NCBI RefSeq assembly: GCF_028622875.1
Contig: NZ_CP117709.1
Location: 2,666,001 to 2,730,000, forward strand
Length of the DNA: 64,000 nucleotides
Source of the DNA: Streptomyces sp. MMBL 11-1
GTDB taxonomy: Bacteria; Actinomycetota; Actinomycetes; Streptomycetales; Streptomycetaceae
Direction: 5' to 3'
A model generated the notes under the pieces. It was not told the DNA's origin. It worked only from the letters and a program-made list of their open reading frames with translations, and ran no database searches. Shown one piece after another: positions 58,321 through 64,000 of the stretch (the first letter of the stretch is position 1; every line of letters starts with the position of its first letter). A program made the translations under genes and the position numbers.

Positions 58321-59625
58321 TCAGCCCGCGTCGGTGAAGGCGGCGTCCATCTTCTTCGCCGCGTCGTCCGAGGCCTCGGCCACGTCCTTACGGCCGGAGA
58401 CGATCTCCTGGAACATCGTGGGCAGGACCAGCGAGGCGTCGATCTGGCCCCAGGCGGGCGAGGCGGGGACGAACTTGGCGCCCGCGCCCAGGGTCTCGAC
58501 GAACGGGGCGACGAAGGGCTCCTTCTTCGCGGCGTTGTCCAGGACGTCGGAGTAGGTGGGCAGGAAGCCCATCGCGTCGAACATCGCCGCCTGGGTCTTC
58601 TTGCCGCTGAGCGACTTCATCAGGTCGACGGCGAGGGTGCGGTGCGAACTGCTCTTGAGGACGCCCAGGTTGTTGCCTCCCGCGAAGGCGGGGGCGATGG
58701 AGTTCGGGGCGACGCCGGGCAGCGGGACGACGGCGTACTTGCCCTTGACCGCGCCGGCCTCGACGGCCGCGTGGCTGAAGTCGCCGCCGATGGCCATGGC
58801 GGCCTTGCCGGAGGCGAAGGCGGTCACGGTGGCGTTGCCGCCCATGGAGGCGCACTTGGCGGCCGGGCAGTTGTCGTCGCCGAAGAGGGAGGTGTAGGCC
58901 TCGATGCCCTTGCGGGACTTCTCGCTGTTGATGCCCGACTTGTACGTCCCGTCGGTCTCGCCCGCGAGTTCGCCGCCGTTGGCCCAGATGAAGGGCATCG
59001 CGCCGTAGGTGTACGCGCCGCCGACCGCGAGGCCGTAGAGGTCGGGCTTCGCCTTGCGGATCTTCTTCGCGGTGGAGATCAGCTCGGCCTGCGACTTGGG
59101 AGCCTCGATGCCGAGGTCCTTGAAGACGTCGGTGCGGTAGTAGAGGGCCCGGACGCCGACGAAGAAGGGCGCGCCGTAGACCTTGCCGCCGACGGTCACG
59201 GACTGCTTGGCGATCGGGTCGGTGTCCTTGGCCTCGTCCCAGGCGCCGAACTCCTCGGTGATGTCCGCGAGTCCGCCGTCCTTGACGTATCCGGCGGTGT
59301 CGGAGTTGCCGTACTCGATGAGGTCCGGGGCGCTCTTGGGGTCGTTGAAAGCGGCCTTGATCCGCTGTGCGCGGGTGTCGACCGGTATGTACTCGACCTC
59401 GACCTTCGCGCCCTCGTGGGCCTTCTCGAACTCGGCGACGGCCGTGTCGACGACCTTCTCCTTGGGCTTGTTGCCGACCTCCTGGAAGAGCCAGACACGG
59501 AGCGTGCCGCTCTTCTCGTCACCCTTCGCACTGGTGTCGGAGGTCTGCGGCGCGCAGGCGGTGGCGGTGAGGCCGGCCAGCACAAGCGCCGCAGCCGGGG
59601 CGGCAATTCGGGCAGAAAGCTTCAT
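58321..59625 (-). CDS. Sugar ABC transporter substrate-binding lipoprotein
   Basis: A 434-residue lipoprotein starting MKLSARIAAPAAALVLAGLT, lipobox ending at Cys24. The mature region has the family-1 extracellular solute-binding fold: SGTLRVWLFQEVGNKPKEKV, IEYGNSDTAGYVKDGGLADI, GGAYTYGAMPFIWANGGELA and PASPAWGQIDASLVLPTMFQ. Residues NGGEL and the aromatic-rich central part fit an oligosaccharide ligand, likely chitobiose or GlcNAc given the linked hexosaminidase. It is the first gene of the operon and lies behind a promoter with an adjacent dre site and a second inverted repeat. The C-terminus RKDVAEASDDAAKKMDAAFTD is normal. Confidence 0.9.
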   Translation of the reverse strand: MKLSARIAAPAAALVLAGLTATACAPQTSDTSAKGDEKSGTLRVWLFQEVGNKPKEKVVDTAVAEFEKAHEGAKVEVEYIPVDTRAQRIKAAFNDPKSAPDLIEYGNSDTAGYVKDGGLADITEEFGAWDEAKDTDPIAKQSVTVGGKVYGAPFFVGVRALYYRTDVFKDLGIEAPKSQAELISTAKKIRKAKPDLYGLAVGGAYTYGAMPFIWANGGELAGETDGTYKSGINSEKSRKGIEAYTSLFGDDNCPAAKCASMGGNATVTAFASGKAAMAIGGDFSHAAVEAGAVKGKYAVVPLPGVAPNSIAPAFAGGNNLGVLKSSSHRTLAVDLMKSLSGKKTQAAMFDAMGFLPTYSDVLDNAAKKEPFVAPFVETLGAGAKFVPASPAWGQIDASLVLPTMFQEIVSGRKDVAEASDDAAKKMDAAFTDAG

Positions 59626-59647
59626 CCGGAACCCCTACCGGTCATGC

Positions 59648-59664
59648 GTTGCATCATGTGCAAC
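59648..59664. promoter_or_regulatory. Inverted repeat between the promoter and the sugar-operon start
   Basis: GTTGCATCATGTGCAAC is a perfect 6-bp arm inverted repeat with a 5-bp spacer. It lies about 28 bp downstream of the -10 box, within the 5' leader, 22 bp before the binding-protein ATG. Its sequence is not a dre site, so a second regulator is possible (for instance a LacI-type protein, an inference). It could also be an RNA hairpin. Confidence 0.6.
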
Positions 59665-59692
59665 GTGCGTTTCGTTCTGCACAACTGGCAGG

Positions 59693-59721
59693 AGAGTAGA
59701 TCCGCGTTCCGGCGACGACAA
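59693..59721 (-). promoter_or_regulatory. Promoter of the sugar ABC/hexosaminidase operon
   Basis: On the minus strand TTGTCG (59716-59721) and TACTCT (59693-59698) are separated by 17 bp, close to -35/-10 consensus. The -35 box shares its first base with the end of the dre site, so DasR bound there would overlap RNA polymerase. Start of transcription expected near 59685. Confidence 0.65.
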
Positions 59722-59736
59722 GTGGTCTCGACCACT
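59721..59736. promoter_or_regulatory. dre operator (DasR site) before the sugar ABC/hexosaminidase operon
   Basis: AGTGGTCTCGACCACT is a palindrome over all but the two central bases and matches the dre consensus. It abuts the -35 box of the operon promoter on its upstream side. With the dre sites in front of nagE1 and nagE2, it places PTS uptake and ABC uptake of amino sugars under the same regulator. Confidence 0.85.
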
Positions 59737-59767
59737 CTGTGACCAGCGGATGCAGCCCGTGCAACGC

Positions 59768-59800
59768 GCATGCCCGGTCACCGTGGGTGACCGGGCATGC
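59768..59800. terminator. Perfect 15-bp hairpin downstream of the DUF3039 gene
   Basis: GCATGCCCGGTCACC and GGTGACCGGGCATGC pair perfectly around GTG. It lies directly next to a second hairpin (59804-59843). The pair sits between the DUF3039 gene and the sugar operon promoter, both on the minus strand, and should insulate them. Confidence 0.7.
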
Positions 59801-59803
59801 GGA

Positions 59804-59843
59804 AGGCCCCCGGGGCGTGCGGTGTCGCACGCCCCGGGGGCCT
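59804..59843 (-). terminator. Perfect 18-bp hairpin terminator of the DUF3039 gene
   Basis: AGGCCCCCGGGGCGTGCG and CGCACGCCCCGGGGGCCT pair perfectly around GTGT, 21 bp past the DUF3039 stop. Confidence 0.88.
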
Positions 59844-59864
59844 GACAGCGGGTGAGGTCCGGAC

Positions 59865-60161
59865 CTACTTCTTGTCCTTGCCGCCGCCCTTGCCCTTGTC
59901 CTTGTCGCCGCCGGCGCCCATGGACTCGTAGATCTCCTTGCACATGGGACAGACCGGGTACTTCTTGGGGTCGCGCCCCGGCACCCAGACCTTCCCGCAC
60001 AGCGCGACCACGGGAGTGCCCTCCAGGGCGCTCGCCATGATCTTGTCCTTCTGTACGTAATGGGCGTAGCGCTCGTGGTCGCCGTCGCCCCTCGACACCT
60101 GCGGCGTCGGCTCGACGAGGGTCCCCGTACCTGCCCCGCGATCGGGCTCAAGAGTGCTCAT
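59865..60161 (-). CDS. DUF3039 family protein
   Basis: A 98-residue protein starting MSTLEPDRGAGTGTLVEPTP. The conserved core is ERYAHYVQKDKIMASALEGT and then VVALCGKVWVPGRDPKKYPV followed by CPMCKEIYESMGAG; the Cys residues (C...CPxC) are a probable zinc site. The Gly/Lys-rich end (DKDKGKGGGKDKK) is low complexity. DUF3039 proteins are widespread in actinobacteria next to murA and yqgE, as here, and their function is unknown to me. It is preceded by the yqgE gene on the same strand (121 bp) and followed by a strong terminator pair. Confidence 0.88.
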   Translation of the reverse strand: MSTLEPDRGAGTGTLVEPTPQVSRGDGDHERYAHYVQKDKIMASALEGTPVVALCGKVWVPGRDPKKYPVCPMCKEIYESMGAGGDKDKGKGGGKDKK

Positions 60162-60194
60162 AACCGCCAAGGGTACTGAAAGAGACGGCCTCCG

Positions 60195-60306
60195 GTTGAG
60201 GGAAGGGCCACCCCCGGCCGAGCGAAGGTTCGTCCCCCAGTTGAACGACGGGGCGCCCCTCGGCCGAGCGGCGGTTCGTCGCTCAGTTGAGCGAAGGGTC
60301 GTCCGG
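60195..60306. repeat. Imperfect tandem repeat, 45-46 bp, at the 3' end of yqgE
   Basis: Units start at 60195, 60240 and 60286 with GTTGARSGA(A/C)GGG. Each has CCGAGCG(A/G)(A/C)GGTTCGTC in the second half. The third unit covers the stop codon and last residues of YqgE, so the other two are degenerate copies of the gene end. The tract is non-coding. Confidence 0.75.
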
Positions 60307-60843
60307 ATACGTGGCGATCATCGCCAGCTCGCTGCGCTGGCGTCGGAGCACCGCGCGCCATAGCCGTTCGGGGCGCGGCGAGGAGACGTCGCCGGGCTCC
60401 GACGCGACCACGTACCACGCGCCCTCGTTCAGCTCGCCCTCCAGCTGACCGGGGCCCCAGCCCGCGTATCCGGCGAAGATCCGCAGCGAACCGAGGGCGG
60501 GGCCCAGCAGTTCGGGCGGGGTCTCCAGGTCGACCAGGCCGATCGCCCCGTGCACCCGGCGCCAGCCGAGCGGGCCCTCGTCGCCGGGGATCACCGCCAC
60601 GCCGAGCGCGGAGTCGAGCGAGACCGGGCCGCCCTGGAAGACGACGTCCGGCTCGCCGGCCAGACCGGCCCAGGACGCGAGGATGTCGCCGACGCCGACC
60701 GGAGTCGGACGGTTGAGGACCACGCCGAGGGAGCCCTCCTCGTCGTGGTCGAGGAGCAGCACCACCGCCCGGTCGAAGTTCGGGTCCGTGAGGGCGGGTG
60801 CGGCCACGAGCAGCCGCCCTGTGAGCGAGGACACCTCCGTCAT
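60283..60843 (-). CDS. YqgE/AlgH family protein
   Basis: A 186-residue protein starting MTEVSSLTGRLLVAAPALTD. The family blocks are VVLLLDHDEEGSLGVVLNRP, VVFQGGPVSLDSALGVAVIP, SLRIFAGYAGWGPGQLEGEL and EGAWYVVASEPGDV. YqgE (AlgH, UPF0301) is conserved in bacteria but has no established activity. Divergent from murA (287 bp). Its 3' end lies within a tandem repeat. Confidence 0.9.
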   Translation of the reverse strand: MTEVSSLTGRLLVAAPALTDPNFDRAVVLLLDHDEEGSLGVVLNRPTPVGVGDILASWAGLAGEPDVVFQGGPVSLDSALGVAVIPGDEGPLGWRRVHGAIGLVDLETPPELLGPALGSLRIFAGYAGWGPGQLEGELNEGAWYVVASEPGDVSSPRPERLWRAVLRRQRSELAMIATYPDDPSLN

Positions 60844-61045
60844 GGCAGGAATGATCCCGCATCTTCACCCTTCACGGGGGCCGAGTGACCGTAATGCCGC
60901 CCTCAGCGGAGCGAGCGCAGCTCAGGGCGCACGGAGGCACGGGGAGCGCACCGTCGGGCGGGCGCGCGGTGGGCCATCCGGACGGTGACCCTCCGCAAGA
61001 TCGGATGCGCGGAGGGTGTTGTGGCGGATTCATGACGTTCGTACA

Positions 61046-61071
61046 CCCCCCTTCGCCTTACGGAAGGGGGG
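61046..61071 (+). promoter_or_regulatory. Hairpin in the murA leader
   Basis: CCCCCCTTCG and CGGAAGGGGGG form a stem of about 8-10 bp around CCTTA, 59 bp upstream of the murA start and followed by GTAGGAGG. It could be an attenuator or a structural element in the murA leader; position suggests the transcript starts upstream of it. Confidence 0.45.
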
Positions 61072-61130
61072 TAGGAGGCCATTACCCTTTTCGTTGGCCC
61101 CCTGCCCGACCACTCCGGAACGCGAGATAC

Positions 61131-62471
61131 ATGACCGGCACAGACGATGTCCTGCTTGTCCACGGCGGAACCCCGCTGGAGGGCGAGATCCGCGTCCGAG
61201 GCGCCAAGAACCTGGTGCCGAAGGCCATGGTCGCCGCGCTGCTCGGCAGCGGGCCCAGCCGCCTCCGCAATGTTCCCGACATCCGTGACGTACGGGTGGT
61301 CCGGGGGCTCCTCCAGCTCCACGGCGTGACCGTCCGGCCCGGCGACGAGCCGGGCGAACTGGTCCTCGACCCCTCGCACGTCGAGTCGGCGAACGTCGCC
61401 GACATCGATGCCCACGCGGGCTCGTCGCGCATCCCGATCCTGTTCTGCGGCCCGTTGCTGCACCGCCTCGGCCACGCCTTCATCCCGGGCCTGGGCGGCT
61501 GCGACATCGGCGGCCGGCCGATCGACTTCCACTTCGAGGTGCTGCGCCAGTTCGGCGCGACCATCGAGAAGCGGGCGGACGGCCAGTACCTGGAGGCCCC
61601 GCAGCGGCTGCGCGGCACCAAGATCCGGCTGCCGTACCCGTCGGTGGGCTCCACCGAGCAGGTGCTGCTCACCGCCGTCCTCGCCGAGGGCGTCACCGAG
61701 CTGTCCAACGCGGCCGTCGAGCCGGAGATCGAGGACCTCATCTGCGTACTGCAGAAGATGGGCGCGATCATCTCCATGGACACCGACCGGACCATCCGGA
61801 TCACCGGTGTCGACAAGCTCGACGGATACACCCACCGGGCGCTCCCGGACCGCCTGGAGGCGGCTTCCTGGGCGTCGGCGGCGCTGGCGACCGAGGGCAA
61901 CATCTATGTGCGCGGAGCCCAGCAGCGCTCGATGATGACCTTCCTGAACACCTTCCGCCGGGTCGGCGGCGCCTTCGAGATCGACGACGAGGGCATCCGC
62001 TTCTGGCACCCGGGCGGCGCGCTGAACGCCATCGCGCTGGAGACGGACGTGCACCCCGGCTTCCAGACGGACTGGCAGCAGCCCCTGGTCGTCGCGCTGA
62101 CGCAGGCCGCCGGTCTGTCGATCGTCCACGAGACGGTGTACGAGTCGCGGCTCGGCTTCACCTCCGCGCTCAACCAGATGGGCGCGCACATCCAGCTGTA
62201 CCGCGAGTGCCTCGGCGGTTCGGACTGCCGCTTCGGCCAGCGCAACTTCCTGCACTCGGCGGTCGTTTCCGGACCGACCAAGCTCCAGGGCGCCGACCTG
62301 GTCATCCCGGACCTCCGGGGCGGCTTCTCGTACCTGATCGCGGCGCTGGCGGCGCAGGGCACCTCCCGGGTGCACGGCATCGACCTGATCAACCGCGGTT
62401 ACGAGAACTTCATGGAGAAGCTGGAGAAGCTCGGCGCGAAGGTCGAACTGCCGGGCGGTTCGCTCGTCTGA
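61131..62471 (+). CDS. murA: UDP-N-acetylglucosamine 1-carboxyvinyltransferase
   Basis: First committed enzyme of peptidoglycan synthesis, adding enolpyruvate to UDP-GlcNAc. The 446-residue protein starts MTGTDDVLLVHGGTPLEGEI. It has VRGAKNLVPKAMVAALLGSG (Lys22/Asn23 motif), the loop FIPGLGGCDIGGRPIDFHFE with the fosfomycin-target cysteine and, later, DVHPGFQTDWQQPLVVALTQ with the catalytic Asp. The C-terminus has GGFSYLIAALAAQGTSRVHG. The longer open frame from 60885 runs through the leader and was rejected. It belongs to the actinobacterial branch with slightly extended N-terminus. A terminator follows. Confidence 0.94.
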   Translation: MTGTDDVLLVHGGTPLEGEIRVRGAKNLVPKAMVAALLGSGPSRLRNVPDIRDVRVVRGLLQLHGVTVRPGDEPGELVLDPSHVESANVADIDAHAGSSRIPILFCGPLLHRLGHAFIPGLGGCDIGGRPIDFHFEVLRQFGATIEKRADGQYLEAPQRLRGTKIRLPYPSVGSTEQVLLTAVLAEGVTELSNAAVEPEIEDLICVLQKMGAIISMDTDRTIRITGVDKLDGYTHRALPDRLEAASWASAALATEGNIYVRGAQQRSMMTFLNTFRRVGGAFEIDDEGIRFWHPGGALNAIALETDVHPGFQTDWQQPLVVALTQAAGLSIVHETVYESRLGFTSALNQMGAHIQLYRECLGGSDCRFGQRNFLHSAVVSGPTKLQGADLVIPDLRGGFSYLIAALAAQGTSRVHGIDLINRGYENFMEKLEKLGAKVELPGGSLV

Positions 62472-62552
62472 CCGTCCCCGTGCGCCGTGAAGGCCGCACA
62501 GTGCTGCCGCACACAGCATTGCGCGCACCGCGCGGTTCCCGCGTGAGCGGCC

Positions 62553-62588
62553 CGCCGCCCCGGTTCCGGACTCGGAGCCGGGGCGGCG
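62553..62588 (+). terminator. Hairpin terminator after murA
   Basis: CGCCGCCCCGG pairs with CCGGGGCGGCG, extended inside by TTCCG/CGGA pairing, about 80 bp beyond the murA stop. Confidence 0.75.
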
Positions 62589-62633
62589 TGCTGTCGGGCG
62601 TCAGAAAGGCACCTGAAGGCCTTGTGGGCGGAC

Positions 62634-62801
62634 ATGACGGGCGTGTTCACCGCTGACCTCTTCGGCACGGGGAACGGCCGGGACAACCGGGCGGCCGTAC
62701 GGGCGGTGGGGCGTGACGCGCTCGATCCGGGGGGTCTCGCCGTGTACGGGCCGCGCGACGCCGTGGGCAAGGCCCTCAAGGGCGCGCGGACGGATCCCTG
62801 A
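62634..62801 (+). CDS. Possible small ORF or gene remnant
   Basis: A 55-codon frame from ATG 62634 to TGA 62799-62801 reads MTGVFTADLFGTGNGRDNRA then AVRAVGRDALDPGGLAVYGP. There is no good ribosome-binding site and no family match that I recognise, but codon third-position GC is high. It lies between the murA and hup terminators. It may be a remnant or a chance frame. Confidence 0.25.
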   Translation: MTGVFTADLFGTGNGRDNRAAVRAVGRDALDPGGLAVYGPRDAVGKALKGARTDP

Positions 62802-62884
62802 GCCCCTCACCGCGCTGGAGAGCCCCCGCGATGCCCGGCACGGTACGGGGGCTCCTGCGGGGCGCATGTGCCCGCGGCATACGC

Positions 62885-62920
62885 GAGGGCGGCCACCCCT
62901 GGTCAGGAGTGGCCGCCCTC
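62885..62920 (-). terminator. Hairpin terminator after hup
   Basis: GAGGGCGGCCACCCCT pairs with AGGAGTGGCCGCCCTC with one mismatch around GGTC, 17 bp past the HU gene stop. Confidence 0.85.
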
Positions 62921-62937
62921 TGTTGCGCCGTTGAGGG

Positions 62938-63219
62938 TTACTTGCCCTTGGCGGCTTCCTTGAGCTTCGAGCCCGCGGAGACCTTCACGCTGTAGCCGGC
63001 GGGGATGTTGATCGGGTCGCCGGTCTGCGGGTTGCGAGCGGTGCGAGCGGCACGGTGGGTGCGCTCGAAGGTCAGGAAGCCGGGGATGGTGACCTTCTCG
63101 TCGCCCTTGGCGACAATCTCACCGACGGTCTCGGCGAGCGCGGCCAGCACGGCGTCGGCGTCCTTGCGAGTCACCTCGGCGCGGTCGGCCAGGGCGGCCA
63201 CCAGCTCACTGCGGTTCAT
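62938..63219 (-). CDS. hup: HU family DNA-binding protein
   Basis: A 93-residue histone-like protein starting MNRSELVAALADRAEVTRKD. It has the HU helices ADAVLAALAETVGEIVAKGD and the DNA-clamp arm GFLTFERTHRAARTARNPQT followed by GDPINIPAGYSVKVSAGSKL. No Lys/Ala-rich C-terminal extension is present, so this is the short, vegetative-type HU (HupA in S. coelicolor), not the sporulation-specific HupS. An inverted repeat (GGTCTGA-TG-TCAGACC, 63304-63319) lies 84 bp upstream. Confidence 0.95.
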   Translation of the reverse strand: MNRSELVAALADRAEVTRKDADAVLAALAETVGEIVAKGDEKVTIPGFLTFERTHRAARTARNPQTGDPINIPAGYSVKVSAGSKLKEAAKGK

Positions 63220-63595
63220 GTTGTTACTCCCGTGTTCTTCTTGCCTGTGAGGCGTGAGATCGAAGCCGATGCTGCCAGGGCCCTCTGACAGTCCCCGGAC
63301 CCGGGTCTGATGTCAGACCCTCTCGCCCGATTACGCATCCTGCCCCCACCAGCGGCGGGAAAGCCAATCCGGAACCCTTCGGGGTCAATGAGAAGCGCCA
63401 CGGTTTGCTCGTGGTGACGCTCCGTCGACTTGGCCGAGCGGTCCGCAGCGGATGCCGGGCCCCGCAGGGCCCACTGCCCGCCCACCCTAAAGGGGCGTTT
63501 GGGGCGCCGCGACCCGCGACGCGCCGTACGGCACGGGCGGGTGCGGCCCGGGGTGTCCTGCGGCTGCCCCGTGACAGACCCCCGAAACGGTGGGA
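63220..63595. other. Intergenic region upstream of hup, with an inverted repeat
   Basis: About 375 bp between hup and the malic enzyme gene, both on the minus strand; it holds the hup promoter. GGGTCTGATGTCAGACCC at 63303-63320 is an inverted repeat with 8-bp arms, possibly an operator. No gene is supported; a tRNA-like look near 63410-63470 did not fold. Confidence 0.45.
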
Positions 63596-64000
63596 TCAGA
63601 CCGATGTGGAGGGGGCTGCTCCGGCGCCCGCGGCGGCCTTCGCGGCGGCCCGGACGGCTCCGGCGACCGCGCCCGCCACCTTGTCGTTGAAGACCGAGGG
63701 AATGATGTAGTTCGCGTTGACCTCGTCCTCGGCGACCACGTCGGCGAGCGCGCCGGCCGCGGCGAGCATCATCTCCGTGTTGACGGTGCGGGACTGAGCG
63801 TCCAGCAGACCGCGGAAAACGCCCGGGAAGACCAGCACGTTGTTGATCTGGTTGGGGAAATCGGAGCGGCCGGTGGCGACGACCGCCGCCGTCCGACGGG
63901 CGATCGCGGGGTCGACCTCGGGGTCCGGGTTCGCGAGCGCGAACACGATCGCACCGTCCGCCATCGCGGCGACGTCCTCGCCGTTCAGCACGTTCGGGGC
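63596..64000 (-). CDS. NAD-dependent malic enzyme, C-terminal part
   Basis: The C-terminal 134 or so residues of a malic enzyme that decarboxylates malate to pyruvate. The sequence (PNVLNGEDVAAMADGAIVFA, LANPDPEV, RSDFPNQINNVLVFPGVFRG, ANYIIPSVFNDKVAGAVAGA) is the conserved NAD(P)-binding end with the NPxPE motif. The frame stays open across the window edge, so the start and the remaining domain are outside. The protein ends with a short Ala-rich tail (AAAGAGAAPSTSV). The family call is firm; cofactor preference is not visible. Confidence 0.9.
   Translation of the reverse strand, partial: APNVLNGEDVAAMADGAIVFALANPDPEVDPAIARRTAAVVATGRSDFPNQINNVLVFPGVFRGLLDAQSRTVNTEMMLAAAGALADVVAEDEVNANYIIPSVFNDKVAGAVAGAVRAAAKAAAGAGAAPSTSV

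Noticed and set aside
63405..63480. tRNA-like stretch upstream of hup
   Set aside because: A TTGGCCGAGCGG motif looks like a D arm, but no acceptor or anticodon stem can be formed.

Overview
The window is high-GC actinobacterial chromosome, almost certainly Streptomyces. The evidence is extreme third-position GC, frequent GTG starts, and lineage markers: an SsgA-like sporulation protein, DasR-type operators (dre), DUF2017 next to clpS, DUF3039, and the gene order rph - GlcNAc PTS - cysM/cysO - clpS - pncB - hpd - hexosaminidase/sugar ABC operon - murA - hup - malic enzyme. That order is the conserved core layout I know from S. coelicolor around SCO2904-SCO2951 (from memory). No prophage, CRISPR array, insertion sequence or biosynthetic gene cluster is visible.

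Layout. 1-4.2 kb: RNase PH (partial) and the N-acetylglucosamine PTS (EIIB nagF, diverging from tandem EIIC genes nagE1/nagE2), with dre sites in front of both permease genes. 4.2-6.3 kb: a frameshifted GNAT gene, an MBL-fold hydrolase and a membrane-tethered PemK/MazF-like protein. 6.6-11.7 kb: the CysO-dependent cysteine pathway (cysM, cysO, a Cys-containing leader peptide, mec), split by a BtuFCD-type ABC transporter controlled by a cobalamin riboswitch. 11.8-17.4 kb: amino acid permease, DUF2017, clpS, NAD salvage (pncB, pncA). 17.5-27 kb: a secreted M6 metalloprotease, two RDD membrane proteins, an SsgG-like protein, a FAD-linked oxidase and a TPR protein. 27-33 kb: hpd diverging from an Lrp/AsnC regulator, followed by a four-gene osmoprotectant ABC transporter. 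33-41 kb: ArsR-type regulator plus MFS, Lon-like protease, IclR regulator, DEAD-type helicase, a Fic/Doc toxin-antitoxin pair and another MFS. 41.5 kb: a tRNA-Cys.

41.6-49.2 kb is the accessory-looking part. A minus-strand string runs from a small helical protein to a 772-residue WXG-like/DUF6571-type protein and then three lipoproteins (two of them paralogous). A decayed fragment of a further lipoprotein copy lies between, and a secreted protein and a one-TM protein lie beyond. This is the best candidate for an undescribed cell-surface system.

49.3-54.4 kb: a xanthine-dehydrogenase-family operon with two oddities: a roughly 400-residue low-complexity extension on the iron-sulfur subunit, and loss of the usual active-site glutamate motif in the molybdenum subunit. 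54.7-59.7 kb: a GH20 hexosaminidase co-transcribed with an NgcEFG-like sugar ABC transporter behind a promoter that abuts a dre site. Together with the PTS at the left edge, two amino-sugar uptake routes in one window appear to be under DasR. 59.8-64 kb: DUF3039, YqgE, MurA, HU and the C-terminus of a malic enzyme.

Many long open frames in the window are antisense or out-of-frame shadows caused by the GC bias. They were left out.
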